64,000 bases of DNA from Pseudomonas sp. URMO17WK12:I11 (lineage in GTDB: Bacteria > Pseudomonadota > Gammaproteobacteria > Pseudomonadales > Pseudomonadaceae): positions 372,001 to 436,000 of the forward strand of contig NZ_VEDF01000002.1 in the NCBI RefSeq assembly GCF_007677725.1. Direction: 5' to 3'. Shown here piece after piece: positions 38,470 to 47,701 of this stretch (position 1 is its first letter; each line of letters starts with the position of its first letter). The position numbers were made by a program, and so were the translations under genes. The notes under the pieces were generated by a model that was given only the letters and a program-made list of their open reading frames with translations, ran no database searches and had not been told where the DNA came from.

Positions 38470-39240
38470 TTATTTATCGTCCGCTAGACCAGGAACATTA
38501 GCGATTTCGCGCGGATCTTCCGGGCTGCCTTGCACTTGCGCCTGCATGCGCTTGAGGCCCATGTGGCGCACATCGGTACCGCGCACCAGGTAGATCACCA
38601 GCTCGGAGATATTGCGCGCATGGTCGCCGATGCGCTCCAGCGAACGCAGCACCCAGATCACGCTGAGTACCCGCGAGATGGAACGCGGGTCTTCCATCAT
38701 GTAGGTGACCAGTTCGCGCAACGCCGTCTTGTATTCACGGTCGATGGTCTTGTCGTACTGGGCCACGGCCAACGCCAGGTCGGCATCGAAACGGGCGAAC
38801 GCGTCCAGGGCGTCACGGACCATGTTGCGTACCTGATCGCCAATGTGGCGCACCTCGACATAGCCGCGCGGCGACTCGCCCTCTTCGCACAACTGGATGG
38901 CGCGGCGGGCGATCTTGGTCGACTCGTCGCCGATACGCTCCAGGTCGATCACCGACTTGGAGATGCTGATGATCAAGCGCAGGTCAGAGGCAGCTGGCTG
39001 GCGCCGAGCAAGGATGCGCAGGCATTCTTCGTCGATGTTGCGCTCCATCTGATTGATCTGCTCATCGACCTCGCGCACCTGCTGAGCCAGGCCCGAGTCG
39101 GCCTCGATCAGCGCGGTGACGGCATCGTTCACCTGCTTCTCGACCAAGCCGCCCATGGCCAGCAAGTGGCTGCGCACCTCTTCGAGTTCGGCATTGAACT
39201 GCTGAGAAATATGGTGCGTCAGGCTTTCTTTGTTGATCAT
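38470..39240 (-). CDS. phoU: Phosphate signalling protein PhoU
   Basis: A 256-residue all-helical protein with two PhoU repeats, each ending in the metal-binding E/D-x-x-x-D pattern: ISISKSVIDLERIGDESTKI and VIWVLRSLERIGDHARNISE. It holds PhoR in the phosphatase state when the Pst transporter is saturated. GGAG seven bases before the ATG at 39240 fixes the start. It ends the pstSCAB-phoU cluster. The gap to pstB is 123 bp and carries a structured repeat. Confidence 0.97.
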   Translation of the reverse strand: MINKESLTHHISQQFNAELEEVRSHLLAMGGLVEKQVNDAVTALIEADSGLAQQVREVDEQINQMERNIDEECLRILARRQPAASDLRLIISISKSVIDLERIGDESTKIARRAIQLCEEGESPRGYVEVRHIGDQVRNMVRDALDAFARFDADLALAVAQYDKTIDREYKTALRELVTYMMEDPRSISRVLSVIWVLRSLERIGDHARNISELVIYLVRGTDVRHMGLKRMQAQVQGSPEDPREIANVPGLADDK

Positions 39241-39255
39241 GTGTTCGCTCCGCGA

Positions 39256-39350
39256 AGCGGCAAGCTGCACGCTTCAAGTGGTTCGTGTCGTTCCCTGGCG
39301 CTACGCCGACCGCTCTTCGCTGCAGCTTGCAACTCTAAGCTTGCCGCTGC
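39256..39350. repeat. AGCTTGCAGCTT-type inverted element between pstB and phoU
   Basis: Perfect 11-bp arms AGCGGCAAGCT (39256-39266) and AGCTTGCCGCT (39338-39348) enclose further matching pieces (GCACGCTTCAAG and GCTGCAGCTTGC). It fills most of the pstB-phoU gap and would form a hairpin in the mRNA. Confidence 0.7.
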
Positions 39351-39363
39351 GACGTGGACGCCC

Positions 39364-40197
39364 TTAGCCGTAACGACCGGTGATGTAGTCTTCGGTTTGC
39401 TTCTTGCCCGGGTTGGTGAACAAGGTATCGGTATCGCCGAATTCGATCAGCTTGCCCATGTACATGAATGCGGTGTAGTCCGAAACGCGGGCTGCCTGCT
39501 GCATGTTGTGGGTGACGATGACGATGGTGTATTTGGCCTTGAGTTCATAGATCAGCTCTTCGACCTTCAAGGTCGAGATCGGGTCCAGAGCCGAGCATGG
39601 TTCATCGAGCAGCAGCACTTCCGGCTCTACCGCAATGGTACGGGCGATCACCAGACGCTGCTGCTGACCACCAGACAAGCCCAGGGCCGATTCATGCAGG
39701 CGGTCTTTTACTTCGTCCCACAGCGCTGCACCCTTGAGCGCCCACTCCACCGCCTCGTCGAGCACGCGCTTCTTGTTGATGCCCTGGATGCGCAGGCCGT
39801 ACACGACGTTCTCATAGATGGTCTTGGGAAACGGGTTGGGCTTCTGGAAGACCATGCCAACCCGCCGACGCAGCTCGGCCACATCCTCGCCCTTGCGGTA
39901 GATGTTGTGCCCATAAAGGTTGATGGCACCCTCCACGCGGCAACCGTCGACCAGATCGTTCATGCGGTTGAAGGTGCGCAGCAAGGTCGACTTGCCGCAG
40001 CCGGATGGGCCAATGAACGCTGTCACGCGCTGCTTGGGGATGTTCATCTGGACATCGAACAGCGCCTGCTTGTCGCCGTAGAACAGGCTCAGGCCAGGCA
40101 CCTCGATGGCGACGGTTTCCTCAGCCAGGCGAAGCCCTTGCTTGTCACGGCCCAGGGCAGACATATCGATGCTGCGGGTTTGCGGTTCATGCTGCAT
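39364..40197 (-). CDS. pstB: Phosphate ABC transporter ATP-binding protein PstB
   Basis: A 277-residue ABC ATPase. Walker A is [12 protein letters not shown], the Q-loop is [18 protein letters not shown], the signature is [13 protein letters not shown], and Walker B is [13 protein letters not shown]. It energises phosphate import through PstA and PstC. GGAG six bases before the ATG at 40197 gives the start. The N terminus is about 20 residues longer than that of E. coli PstB ([20 protein letters not shown]). Confidence 0.97.
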   Translation of the reverse strand: MQHEPQTRSIDMSALGRDKQGLRLAEETVAIEVPGLSLFYGDKQALFDVQMNIPKQRVTAFIGPSGCGKSTLLRTFNRMNDLVDGCRVEGAINLYGHNIYRKGEDVAELRRRVGMVFQKPNPFPKTIYENVVYGLRIQGINKKRVLDEAVEWALKGAALWDEVKDRLHESALGLSGGQQQRLVIARTIAVEPEVLLLDEPCSALDPISTLKVEELIYELKAKYTIVIVTHNMQQAARVSDYTAFMYMGKLIEFGDTDTLFTNPGKKQTEDYITGRYG

Positions 40198-40210
40198 GGT
40201 CGACTCCGTT

Positions 40211-40289
40211 GTAGCTGCAAGCGCTGAGCTGCAAGCTGCAAATTGTGGCAAAACGGCAAGCTGTTTGGGCTGGCCGTGGCTTGAAGCGT
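40211..40289. repeat. AGCTTGCAGCTT-type element between pstA and pstB
   Basis: GTAGCTGCAAGCGCTGAGCT and then GCAAGCTGCA (40231-40240) lie opposite GGCTTGAAGC (40279-40288). It is less regular than the other three copies but uses the same CAAGCTGCAA/GGCTTGAAG words. Confidence 0.5.
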
Positions 40290-40292
40290 CAA

Positions 40293-41963
40293 TCAACTGT
40301 CCAGCGCCTTGTACTTCTCGCGCAGGTGGTTACGGATCCATACCGCTGACAGGTTAAGCGTAGCGATCACCAGCACCAGCAACAGCGCAGTGGCGTATAC
40401 CAGGGGGCGCGCGGCCTCCACGTTCGGGCTCTGGAAGCCGACGTCGTAGATATGGAAACCCAGGTGCATGATCTTCTGGTCAAGGTGCAGATACGGGTAG
40501 TTGCCGTCCAGCGGCAGCGAGGGCGCCAGCTTCACCACCCCGACCAGCATCAGCGGCGCCACCTCACCGGCAGCGCGGGCCACAGCGAGAATCATGCCGG
40601 TCATCATCGCCGGGCTGGCCATCGGCAGAACGATCTTCCACAGGGTTTCGGCCTTGGTTGCGCCCAGCGCCAGTGAACCTTCGCGCACCGTTCGCGGGAT
40701 CCGCGCCAGGCCTTCCTCGGTGGCGACGATCACTACCGGCACTGCGAGCAACGCCAGGGTCAGCGAGGCCCAGAGCAGCCCTGGCGTGCCCAGGGTCGGT
40801 GCCGGCAAGGCCTCTGGGAAGAACAAGCGGTCGATCGAGCCACCCAGGACGTAGACGAAGAAGCCCAGCCCGAACACGCCATAGACGATCGCCGGCACGC
40901 CGGCCAGGTTGTTCACGGCGATACGAATCAAGCGCGTCACCGGGCCTTGGCGAGCGTATTCGCGCAGGTAGACAGCCGCCAGTACGCCGAAGGGCGTGAC
41001 GATCACAGCCATGATCAAGGTCATCATCACCGTGCCGAAGATCGCCGGGAAGATGCCGCCTTCGGTGTTCGCCTCGCGCGGATCATCGCTGAGGAATTCC
41101 CACACCTTGGCAAAGTAGGTCGTCAGCTTGCTCACGCTGGACATCGCGTTCGGCCGGGTGGCGTGGACAACCTTGCTCAAGTTGATTTCAACTTCCCGGC
41201 CGTTGCCGTCCCGGGCCACCAGGCTGTCGCGGGCAAACGCCTGGTGCAGGCTCAGAAGGCGCTCTTCGATGGCCTTGTAGCGGCTGTCGAGCTCGGCACG
41301 CTCGGCTTGCATATCGGCCTGAGCCGCGGCGTCCAACTTGCCTTCGAGCTCAAGCTTGCGCCCTTGCAGGCGCAGGCGCTCGAGGCCATGGTTGATGGCA
41401 CCGATGTCTTTCTTTTCCAGCGCCTGCAATTCACGGTTGAGCTGGTTGGCACGCTTGAGCCGGGCCTGCAGTTCGTCCCAGGCCGCCGCGCCGGTGGCCA
41501 GCACGCGGCCGTCCTGCTTGACGCTGACCAGATAGCCGTAGAAGTTGCCCCATTCGCGACGCTCCAGGGTCATCAACTCGGCTGGGCGCTGCTCATCGAC
41601 CAGCCAATCACCAATTACCCAGGTGAAGTCGCTGCCATTGAGGTCGCGGTTACCCACCTTGATCAGCGCTCGGGTCATGAATTGCGGCCCGTCGTCCGGC
41701 ACTGGCAAGCCAGCACCCTTGAGACGCTCGCGCGGCACTTGTTCGCTCTGCACCACCTCGCCGATGACGGTGTGATCGGCCTGGCCCGGCACCTTGTAGG
41801 TCGCTTGCACCAGATCAGCCGGCCAGAAATGGCCGAGGCCGCGCACGGCGATGACCGACAGCAGGCCGATGGTCATGATCACCGCCATGGCCACGGCACC
41901 GGCGCTGATCCAGACACCGGGCGCGCCGCTCTTGAACCAGCCTTTGAGGGAATCCTTTTTCAC
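40293..41963 (-). CDS. pstA: Phosphate ABC transporter permease PstA, long form
   Basis: A 556-residue inner-membrane permease with a GTG start (41963) preceded by GAAGG. After the first helix ([20 protein letters not shown]), about 250 residues lie outside the membrane before the usual permease core ([20 protein letters not shown] onwards). The insert ends in a long charged coiled-coil-like stretch (about residues 160-250, [40 protein letters not shown]). E. coli PstA is near 300 residues. The permease loop [18 protein letters not shown] is the ATPase contact (EAA-like). It starts 16 bp after pstC. Confidence 0.95.
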   Translation of the reverse strand: MKKDSLKGWFKSGAPGVWISAGAVAMAVIMTIGLLSVIAVRGLGHFWPADLVQATYKVPGQADHTVIGEVVQSEQVPRERLKGAGLPVPDDGPQFMTRALIKVGNRDLNGSDFTWVIGDWLVDEQRPAELMTLERREWGNFYGYLVSVKQDGRVLATGAAAWDELQARLKRANQLNRELQALEKKDIGAINHGLERLRLQGRKLELEGKLDAAAQADMQAERAELDSRYKAIEERLLSLHQAFARDSLVARDGNGREVEINLSKVVHATRPNAMSSVSKLTTYFAKVWEFLSDDPREANTEGGIFPAIFGTVMMTLIMAVIVTPFGVLAAVYLREYARQGPVTRLIRIAVNNLAGVPAIVYGVFGLGFFVYVLGGSIDRLFFPEALPAPTLGTPGLLWASLTLALLAVPVVIVATEEGLARIPRTVREGSLALGATKAETLWKIVLPMASPAMMTGMILAVARAAGEVAPLMLVGVVKLAPSLPLDGNYPYLHLDQKIMHLGFHIYDVGFQSPNVEAARPLVYATALLLVLVIATLNLSAVWIRNHLREKYKALDS

Positions 41964-41979
41964 CGATCGCTACCTTCTG

Positions 41980-44268
41980 TCAAAGCGACGAATATTTCTT
42001 GCGCAGACGCTGGCGTATCAGCTCGGCCAAGGTGTTCATGACGAACGTGAACATCAGCAGCACCAACGCCGCGAGGAACAGCACGCGGTAGTGACTGCCG
42101 CCAACTTCCGACTCGGGCATCTCGACCGCCACGTTGGCGGCCAGGGTGCGCATGCCCTCGAAGATGTTCAGCTCCATGACCGGCGTGTTGCCGGTGGCCA
42201 TCAGCACGATCATGGTTTCGCCCACCGCACGGCCCATGCCGATCATCAGCGCCGAGAAAATGCCTGGGCTGGCAGTCAGGATCACCACGCGGGTCAGGGT
42301 CTGCCAGGGCGTCGCGCCCAGGGCCAGAGAGCCCAGGGTCAGGCTGCGCGGCACGCTGAACACGGCGTCCTCGGCGATCGAATAGATGTTCGGGATGACC
42401 GCGAAACCCATGGCGATGCCGACCACCAGGGCATTGCGCTGGTCATAGCGCAGGCCAAGCGTCTCGGTGATCCACAGGCGCATGTCGCCGCCGAACAACG
42501 CGCTCTCCAACCACGGGCTGACCGACAGGGCGAACCAGCCGATCGCCAGGATCACCGGAATCAGGATCGCCGCTTCCCAGCCATCGGGCACGCGCAGGCG
42601 AATCGACTCGGGCAGGCGACTCCAGCCGAAGCCGACCAGCAGGATACCCAGCGGCATGATCAGGAACAGGCTGAACACACCGGGCAGGTGACCCTCCAGG
42701 TAGGGAGCCAGGAACAGGCCGGCGAAGAAGCCGAGGATCACCGTCGGCATCGCTTCCATCAACTCGATCACCGGCTTGACCTTGCGACGCATGCCTGGGG
42801 CCATGAAGTAGGCGGTATAGATGGCCGCCGCGATGGCCAGCGGGGCTGCCAGGATCATTGCGTAGAACGCGGCCTTCAAGGTGCCGTAGGTCAGCGGTGA
42901 AAGGCTCAGCTTGGGCTCGAAGTCGGTGTTCGAAGCGGTCGACTGCCACACGTACTTGGGCTCGTCGTAGTTCTCGTACCAGACTTTGCCCCACAAGGCG
43001 CTGAAGGACACTTCAGGGTGCGGGTTGCGCAGACTCAGCGGCAGCAGCTTGCCGCCCTGCTCGATGATGATGCGGTTGGCGCGCGGCGAAAACGCGAGGA
43101 CTCCCGGGCCCTCGGCTACTGGCTCGACCAGCAGCGTGCGATGTGCGGTGCTGTGGAACACGCCCAGTTGCCCGGCGCTGTCCAGGGCGATGAAGCCCTT
43201 GCGACGCTCCTCGGCATCGATCTGCACGATGGGCGACTTGCCCATCTGGAAAGTGCGGATCTGCTTGAAGCGCTGCTCGCCGTCGGGGTCGCGGGCCATG
43301 AACCATTGCGCCAACCGGCCTTTGGAATCGCCGATGATCAGCGAAATGCCGCCGACCAGCGGCGCCGTGGCGGTGATTTCGGTATCGGCACTGTCGGTGA
43401 GCCTGTAGCGGCCGTTGAGGCTCTTGTCGCGCAGGCTGAAGACATCTGCAGTCGCGCGGCCGTTGATCACGTAAAGCCACTGCTGGCGGGGATCGATGAA
43501 GATATTCTTCACCGCCTCGGTCATCTGCGGCAGTTCGATGCGCCGCTGCTCGGTGCTGACCTCGCCGGTCATCATGTTCTCGCTACGCGACAGTTCGACG
43601 ACCTGCAGGTGCGCGCCGGTGGAGCCGGCCAGCATCAGCGTGTCACCGTTGACGTTGACGCTGACATGCTCAAGAGCACGAGCCTGGTCGTCCAGCACGA
43701 ACGGCGCCTGGCCGTATGGGTAGTCCAGGCCAGGGGTGATGGTTTTCTGATTGTCGGGGTAGGTCACCTTGTAGGTGTGGTGGAACACCAGTGCCTGGCC
43801 ATTGGACAGGCCGAGTACCACCAGCGGGCTGCCCGGTTGGTCGGCGCTGATCGAGACGACCTGGGTGCCCGGCGGCAACGGCAGATCGACGCGCTTGAGT
43901 GCATTGCCGGTCTTGGTGTCGAAGAACAGCACCTGGCCCTGATCCGCTACCCGCATGCCGACCAGGTTCTGCTCTTCGAGCGCGATCATCAGCGGCTTGC
44001 CGGCATCCTGCTGCAGCCAGCTCGGCGCCAATGCCGGCTTCTGTGTCAGTTGCGCACCCTGGAACAGCGGCAGCACGACGTAAGCCAGGTAGAAGAAGAT
44101 CAGGGTGATCGCCGCCAGTACGGCCAGGCCGCCGACCAGCACGTACCAGCGGGTCAGGCGATCCTTGAGGGCGCGGATACGGCGTTTGCGTTGCAGCTCG
44201 GGCGTATTGAAATCAATGCGCAAAGGTGGGGAATCAGCGGACATTTTGGAATTGGCCAGATCATTCAT
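41980..44268 (-). CDS. pstC: Phosphate ABC transporter permease PstC with large extra domain
   Basis: A 762-residue protein, more than twice E. coli PstC. One helix (residues about 42-66) is followed by roughly 370 residues of repeated beta strands that look like a propeller, then the six-helix permease core from about residue 460 (AAFYAMILAAPLAIAAAIYT; EAMPTVILGFFAGLFLAPYL). The EAA-like loop is TPWQTLTRVVILTASPGIFS. AGGG seven bases upstream supports the ATG at 44268; a GTG two codons earlier is possible. A PHO box lies only 22 bp before this start. Confidence 0.95.
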   Translation of the reverse strand: MNDLANSKMSADSPPLRIDFNTPELQRKRRIRALKDRLTRWYVLVGGLAVLAAITLIFFYLAYVVLPLFQGAQLTQKPALAPSWLQQDAGKPLMIALEEQNLVGMRVADQGQVLFFDTKTGNALKRVDLPLPPGTQVVSISADQPGSPLVVLGLSNGQALVFHHTYKVTYPDNQKTITPGLDYPYGQAPFVLDDQARALEHVSVNVNGDTLMLAGSTGAHLQVVELSRSENMMTGEVSTEQRRIELPQMTEAVKNIFIDPRQQWLYVINGRATADVFSLRDKSLNGRYRLTDSADTEITATAPLVGGISLIIGDSKGRLAQWFMARDPDGEQRFKQIRTFQMGKSPIVQIDAEERRKGFIALDSAGQLGVFHSTAHRTLLVEPVAEGPGVLAFSPRANRIIIEQGGKLLPLSLRNPHPEVSFSALWGKVWYENYDEPKYVWQSTASNTDFEPKLSLSPLTYGTLKAAFYAMILAAPLAIAAAIYTAYFMAPGMRRKVKPVIELMEAMPTVILGFFAGLFLAPYLEGHLPGVFSLFLIMPLGILLVGFGWSRLPESIRLRVPDGWEAAILIPVILAIGWFALSVSPWLESALFGGDMRLWITETLGLRYDQRNALVVGIAMGFAVIPNIYSIAEDAVFSVPRSLTLGSLALGATPWQTLTRVVILTASPGIFSALMIGMGRAVGETMIVLMATGNTPVMELNIFEGMRTLAANVAVEMPESEVGGSHYRVLFLAALVLLMFTFVMNTLAELIRQRLRKKYSSL

Positions 44269-44290
44269 GCGCACACCCTAGCGGTCCCGT

Positions 44291-44308
44291 ATGACAGAAA
44301 CATGACAG
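44291..44308 (-). promoter_or_regulatory. PHO box before pstC
   Basis: On the minus strand CTGTCATGTTTCTGTCAT contains two perfect CTGTCAT half-sites with a four-base spacer. It is the best PHO box in the window. It ends 22 bp before the pstC ATG, leaving little room for a promoter and leader. Confidence 0.85.
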
Positions 44309-44367
44309 TGAGTTGACGCACAAAAGCCCGCTGCTCAGAAACCTGGCACCGGACTGGGAAGACATGC

Positions 44368-44395
44368 ACGAGGCCGGCACCAGCACCGGCCTCGT
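44368..44395 (-). terminator. Hairpin between pstS and pstC
   Basis: ACGAGGCCGG and CCGGCCTCGT form a ten-pair stem with an eight-base loop, starting 7 bp after the pstS stop. There is no T tract. It may stabilise the pstS message or reduce readthrough into pstC. Confidence 0.55.
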
Positions 44396-44402
44396 ACCGG
44401 GA

Positions 44403-45401
44403 TTATTGCTTGGCGATGTTACCGGATCGAGACAGCCCAAGGTCAGCCAGGGTCTTGTCGACGACCTTGGCCGGCAGCGGAATGTAGCCGTCCTTGACCA
44501 CCACTTGCTGGCCTGCCTGCGACAGCACCAACTTGACGAACTCCGCTTCCAGCGGCGCCAGCGGCTTGTTCGGCGCCTTGTTCACGTAAACATAGAGGAA
44601 GCGCGACAGCGGGTAGGTGCCGTTCAGCGCGTTGGCTTCGTTGTCTTCGACGAACTCGCCACCTTCCTTCTTGGCCAGGGCTACGGTCTTGACGCTGGCG
44701 GTCTTGTAACCGATGCCGGAGTAGCCGATGCCGTTGAGCGAGGAGCTGATCGATTGCACTACCGACGCCGAGCCTGGTTGTTCATTGACGCTTGGCTTGA
44801 AGTCGCCCTTGCACAGCGCCTCTTCCTTGAAATACCCGTAGGTGCCCGATACCGAGTTGCGGCCGAACAGCTGCACGGGCTTGTTGGCCAGGTCGCCCGT
44901 CACGCCCAGGTCGCCCCAGGTTTTGACATCGGCCTTGGCGCCGCACAGGCGGGTAGACGAGAAGATCGCGTCGACCTGAGCCATGGTCAGGCCCTTGATC
45001 GGGTTGTCCTTGTGCACGAACACGGCCAGGGCGTCGACAGCGACCGGAATGGCAGTTGGCTTGTAGCCGTATTTCTGCTCGAAGGCCTGCAGCTCGACGT
45101 CCTTCATCTTGCGGCTCATCGGGCCGAGGTTGGCCGTGCCCTCGGTCAGCGCAGGTGGCGCAGTGGAGGAGCCTGCGGCCTGAATCTGAATGTTTACGTT
45201 TGGATATTCCTTCTTGTAGGCCTCAGCCCACAAGGTCATCAGGTTCGCGAGCGTATCGGAGCCGACGCTGGAGAGGTTGCCCGACACACCGGTGGTCTTG
45301 GTGTAGGTCGGGATCGCAGGGTCGACAGCGGCTACCGCGTTGGCGGTGGCAACGCCAGCGGCGGCAAACGTGAGGGCCGCCATCAAACGCTTCAGTTTCA
45401 T
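44403..45401 (-). CDS. pstS: Periplasmic phosphate-binding protein PstS
   Basis: A 332-residue binding protein with a signal peptide (residues 1-25, ending NAVAA). The phosphate-contacting stretches are [40 protein letters not shown] and [18 protein letters not shown]. Two cysteines (LCGAK and ALCKG) may form a disulphide. It captures phosphate for PstCA. AGGAG precedes the ATG. A PHO box lies 75 bp upstream. Confidence 0.97.
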   Translation of the reverse strand: MKLKRLMAALTFAAAGVATANAVAAVDPAIPTYTKTTGVSGNLSSVGSDTLANLMTLWAEAYKKEYPNVNIQIQAAGSSTAPPALTEGTANLGPMSRKMKDVELQAFEQKYGYKPTAIPVAVDALAVFVHKDNPIKGLTMAQVDAIFSSTRLCGAKADVKTWGDLGVTGDLANKPVQLFGRNSVSGTYGYFKEEALCKGDFKPSVNEQPGSASVVQSISSSLNGIGYSGIGYKTASVKTVALAKKEGGEFVEDNEANALNGTYPLSRFLYVYVNKAPNKPLAPLEAEFVKLVLSQAGQQVVVKDGYIPLPAKVVDKTLADLGLSRSGNIAKQ

Positions 45402-45475
45402 GCCTTGCTCCTAGCAGGAATATTGGGGTGCTGGATGGAACGGGGCCAAGTATCTGCAGGCCGCATGAACACGAT

Positions 45476-45493
45476 ATGACCCAATTGTGACAA
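45476..45493 (-). promoter_or_regulatory. PHO box of pstS
   Basis: On the minus strand TTGTCACAATTGGGTCAT resembles two CTGTCAT half-sites spaced by four bases (11 of 14 positions). Its distance from pstS allows a normal promoter and leader. Confidence 0.65.
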
Positions 45494-45591
45494 ATGGATG
45501 AAAGGCCATCATTGCCTCTGCGGTGGCCCTGCTTCCAAAAGAGTGGCCGTGCCCCGCCGCTCCCGAGGTGTGGACGGCAGGCGTCGCTGAA

Positions 45592-46881
45592 TCAGCGCTT
45601 GTTGGCAAGCAGATACACCCCTACCGCCAGACCCACCCCGCACAATCCGGCCACGTAGTAAGCCGGCGCCATCGGGCTGATCTTGAGCAACGCCGTGACC
45701 ACCATCGGCGTCAGGCCGCCGAAGATCGCGTAGGCCACGTTGTAGGAGAACGACAGGCCACTGAACCGCACCGCCGCCGGAAATGCCTTGACCATCACGT
45801 AGGGCACCGCACCGATCACGCCCACGCACAGGCCGGTTACCGCATACAGCGGGAACAGCAGCTCAGGGTGGGTTGGCAGGCTGTGGTAGAAGGTCCAGGA
45901 GCTGGCCAGCAGCAGCAGGCTGCCGACCACGAAGACCCGGCCTGCACCAAAGCGGTCGGCCAGGCTGCCGGCGCCGATGCAGCCGAGGCTGAGCAACACG
46001 ATTGCCAGGCTGTTGGCCTTGAGCGAATCGGTTGGGCTGATGTGATAGATGCTCTGCAGCAGGGCCGGCGTCATCAGGATCACGACCACGATCCCAGCCG
46101 AGAGCATCCAGGTCAGCAGCATCGACAAGATGATCGGGCCGCGGTGATCACGCAGCACGGCGCGCAGCGGCAGCTCCTCGGCCAGCGCCTTGCGCTGCTG
46201 CATTTCGGCAAACACCGGAGTTTCATGGAGCCAGCGGCGCAGATACACCGAGAACAGGCCGAACACCCCGCCCAGCAGGAACGGAATTCGCCAGGCGTAG
46301 CCGGCAACTTCTTCAGCGCTGTAGACCGTGTTGATCAACGTGGCGACCAGCGAGCCGAGCAGGATGCCGGCGGTCAGGCCAGCGGTAAGCGTGCCGCAGG
46401 CATAGCCCGTGTTACGCGCCGGCACATGTTCGGAGACGAACACCCAGGCGCCCGGCACCTCACCGCCAATCGCCGCGCCCTGTATCACCCGCATCAGCAG
46501 CAACAGGATCGGGGCCCACAGGCCAATCTGCGCGTAGGTCGGCAGCAGGCCCATGATCAGCGTCGGCAGGGCCATCATGAAAATGCTCAAGGTGAACATC
46601 TTCTTGCGCCCGAGCAGGTCGCCGAAGTGGGCCATGATGATGCCGCCCAGCGGACGCGCCAAGTAACCGGCGGCGAAGATCCCAAACGTCTGCATCAGGC
46701 GCAGCCATTCGGGCATGTCAGGGGGGAAGAACAACTTGCCGACCACGGTGGCGAAGAATACGAAGATGATGAAATCGTAGAATTCCAGCGCTCCGCCCAA
46801 GGCGGACAGTGAGAGGGTCTTGTAGTCGCTGCGGGTCAGCGGCCGGGACGGCTGCTCGGTACTGCTGGGCACGGAAGTCAT
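45592..46881 (-). CDS. MFS transporter, metabolite:H+ symporter type
   Basis: A 429-residue 12-helix major facilitator. The early LGGALEFYDFIIFVFFATVV and the loop-2/3 motif GDLLGRKKMFTLSIFM are marks of the MHS group (citrate, alpha-ketoglutarate, shikimate, proline/betaine permeases). MRVIQGAAIGGEVPGAWVFV fits the same group. The substrate cannot be read from sequence. It lies upstream of pstS on the same strand with a 190-bp gap, and is probably independent. Confidence 0.87.
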   Translation of the reverse strand: MTSVPSSTEQPSRPLTRSDYKTLSLSALGGALEFYDFIIFVFFATVVGKLFFPPDMPEWLRLMQTFGIFAAGYLARPLGGIIMAHFGDLLGRKKMFTLSIFMMALPTLIMGLLPTYAQIGLWAPILLLLMRVIQGAAIGGEVPGAWVFVSEHVPARNTGYACGTLTAGLTAGILLGSLVATLINTVYSAEEVAGYAWRIPFLLGGVFGLFSVYLRRWLHETPVFAEMQQRKALAEELPLRAVLRDHRGPIILSMLLTWMLSAGIVVVILMTPALLQSIYHISPTDSLKANSLAIVLLSLGCIGAGSLADRFGAGRVFVVGSLLLLASSWTFYHSLPTHPELLFPLYAVTGLCVGVIGAVPYVMVKAFPAAVRFSGLSFSYNVAYAIFGGLTPMVVTALLKISPMAPAYYVAGLCGVGLAVGVYLLANKR

Positions 46882-47239
46882 CGCTCTTCATTCTCTTTGT
46901 AGGTCGTGCAGGCCGCTTGGCACGCGGCTTCTGGGATGGGGCGAGGAGCGAAGATAGCAAATTGCCGAGCCGCGCCGAAAGCGGAACAAAATCTGTACAA
47001 ATATTCATGAAGGCACGGTCGTCGCTGGACGATTGCTATATATACTGGCCGTTCGTAGGAAAAAGTCGCTTCTATCTACGCAATTTGTGCGAAAACGCCG
47101 ATCAAAATGTCAGACGATTTCGCAGAGTTTGCCCACGGCCGCCCAGCAAAGCGGAATCGGCGTAGTATGTCGCTAGTTGAATCGACTAGCGGCCCCGCGC
47201 CACATCAACGAAAGCGTCACGGGTCAGAGGCCCCATCGC
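46882..47239. other. 358-bp intergenic region between divergent genes
   Basis: No gene was found. The region is clearly richer in A+T than its surroundings from about 46980 to 47120. It includes a TATATATA run at 47038-47045 that could serve promoters on either strand, and a near-perfect 21-bp palindrome at 47171-47191. Confidence 0.55.
47171..47191. promoter_or_regulatory. Operator-like palindrome before the thioesterase gene
   Basis: CGCTAGT and ACTAGCG (seven-base perfect arms) enclose TGAATCG, giving a 21-bp near-palindrome 48 bp before the thioesterase start. It could bind a dimeric repressor. No cognate regulator is encoded next to it. Confidence 0.4.
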
Positions 47240-47638
47240 ATGATTGAGCTCGAACAAGAAGATCCTATCCCACAAGGCGATCTGGCCTTGCAAATCACCG
47301 CGCTGCCGCGCGAAACCAATGGCTTCGGCGATATCTTCGGCGGCTGGCTGGTGGCGCAGATGGACCTTGCCGGCACAGCCATGGCCAGCCGTGTGGCAGG
47401 CGGTCGCGTGGCCACGGTATCGATCGACCGCATGGCGTTCCTGGTGCCCGTGGCTGTCGGCGCGCAACTGTCGTTCTACACCCAGACCTTGGAAATCGGC
47501 CGCAGCTCGATTCGCATGATGGTCGAGGTCTGGAGCGACGACCCGTTGTCCAGCGAATGGCGCAAGGTCACCGAAGCGACTTTCGTCTTCGTCGCCATCG
47601 ACGGCAGTGGCCGCACGCGCTCAGTGCCTCGCCGCTGA
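47240..47638 (+). CDS. Acyl-CoA thioesterase (YciA-like hotdog protein)
   Basis: A 132-residue single-hotdog protein. The pattern NGFGDIFGGWLVAQMDLAGT is the signature of YciA/acyl-CoA hydrolases, with the catalytic Asp in QMDLAG, and MAFLVPVAVGAQLSFYTQTL follows. It releases free CoA from acyl-CoA. AGAGG nine bases before the ATG at 47240 fixes the start; the open frame continues upstream without a ribosome site. The mutarotase gene follows on the same strand. Confidence 0.9.
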   Translation: MIELEQEDPIPQGDLALQITALPRETNGFGDIFGGWLVAQMDLAGTAMASRVAGGRVATVSIDRMAFLVPVAVGAQLSFYTQTLEIGRSSIRMMVEVWSDDPLSSEWRKVTEATFVFVAIDGSGRTRSVPRR

Positions 47639-47701
47639 CCCACGCGAGCGGTAAACTCATTGCACGTCATCGGGTCCAAGGGCCCACAGGCAAACAATGA
47701 G

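Noticed and set aside
46916..46932. A sigma-54-like TGGCAC sequence in the MFS-thioesterase gap
   Set aside because: The -12 part reads TTCT and lacks the invariant GC, so the pair is not a sigma-54 promoter.
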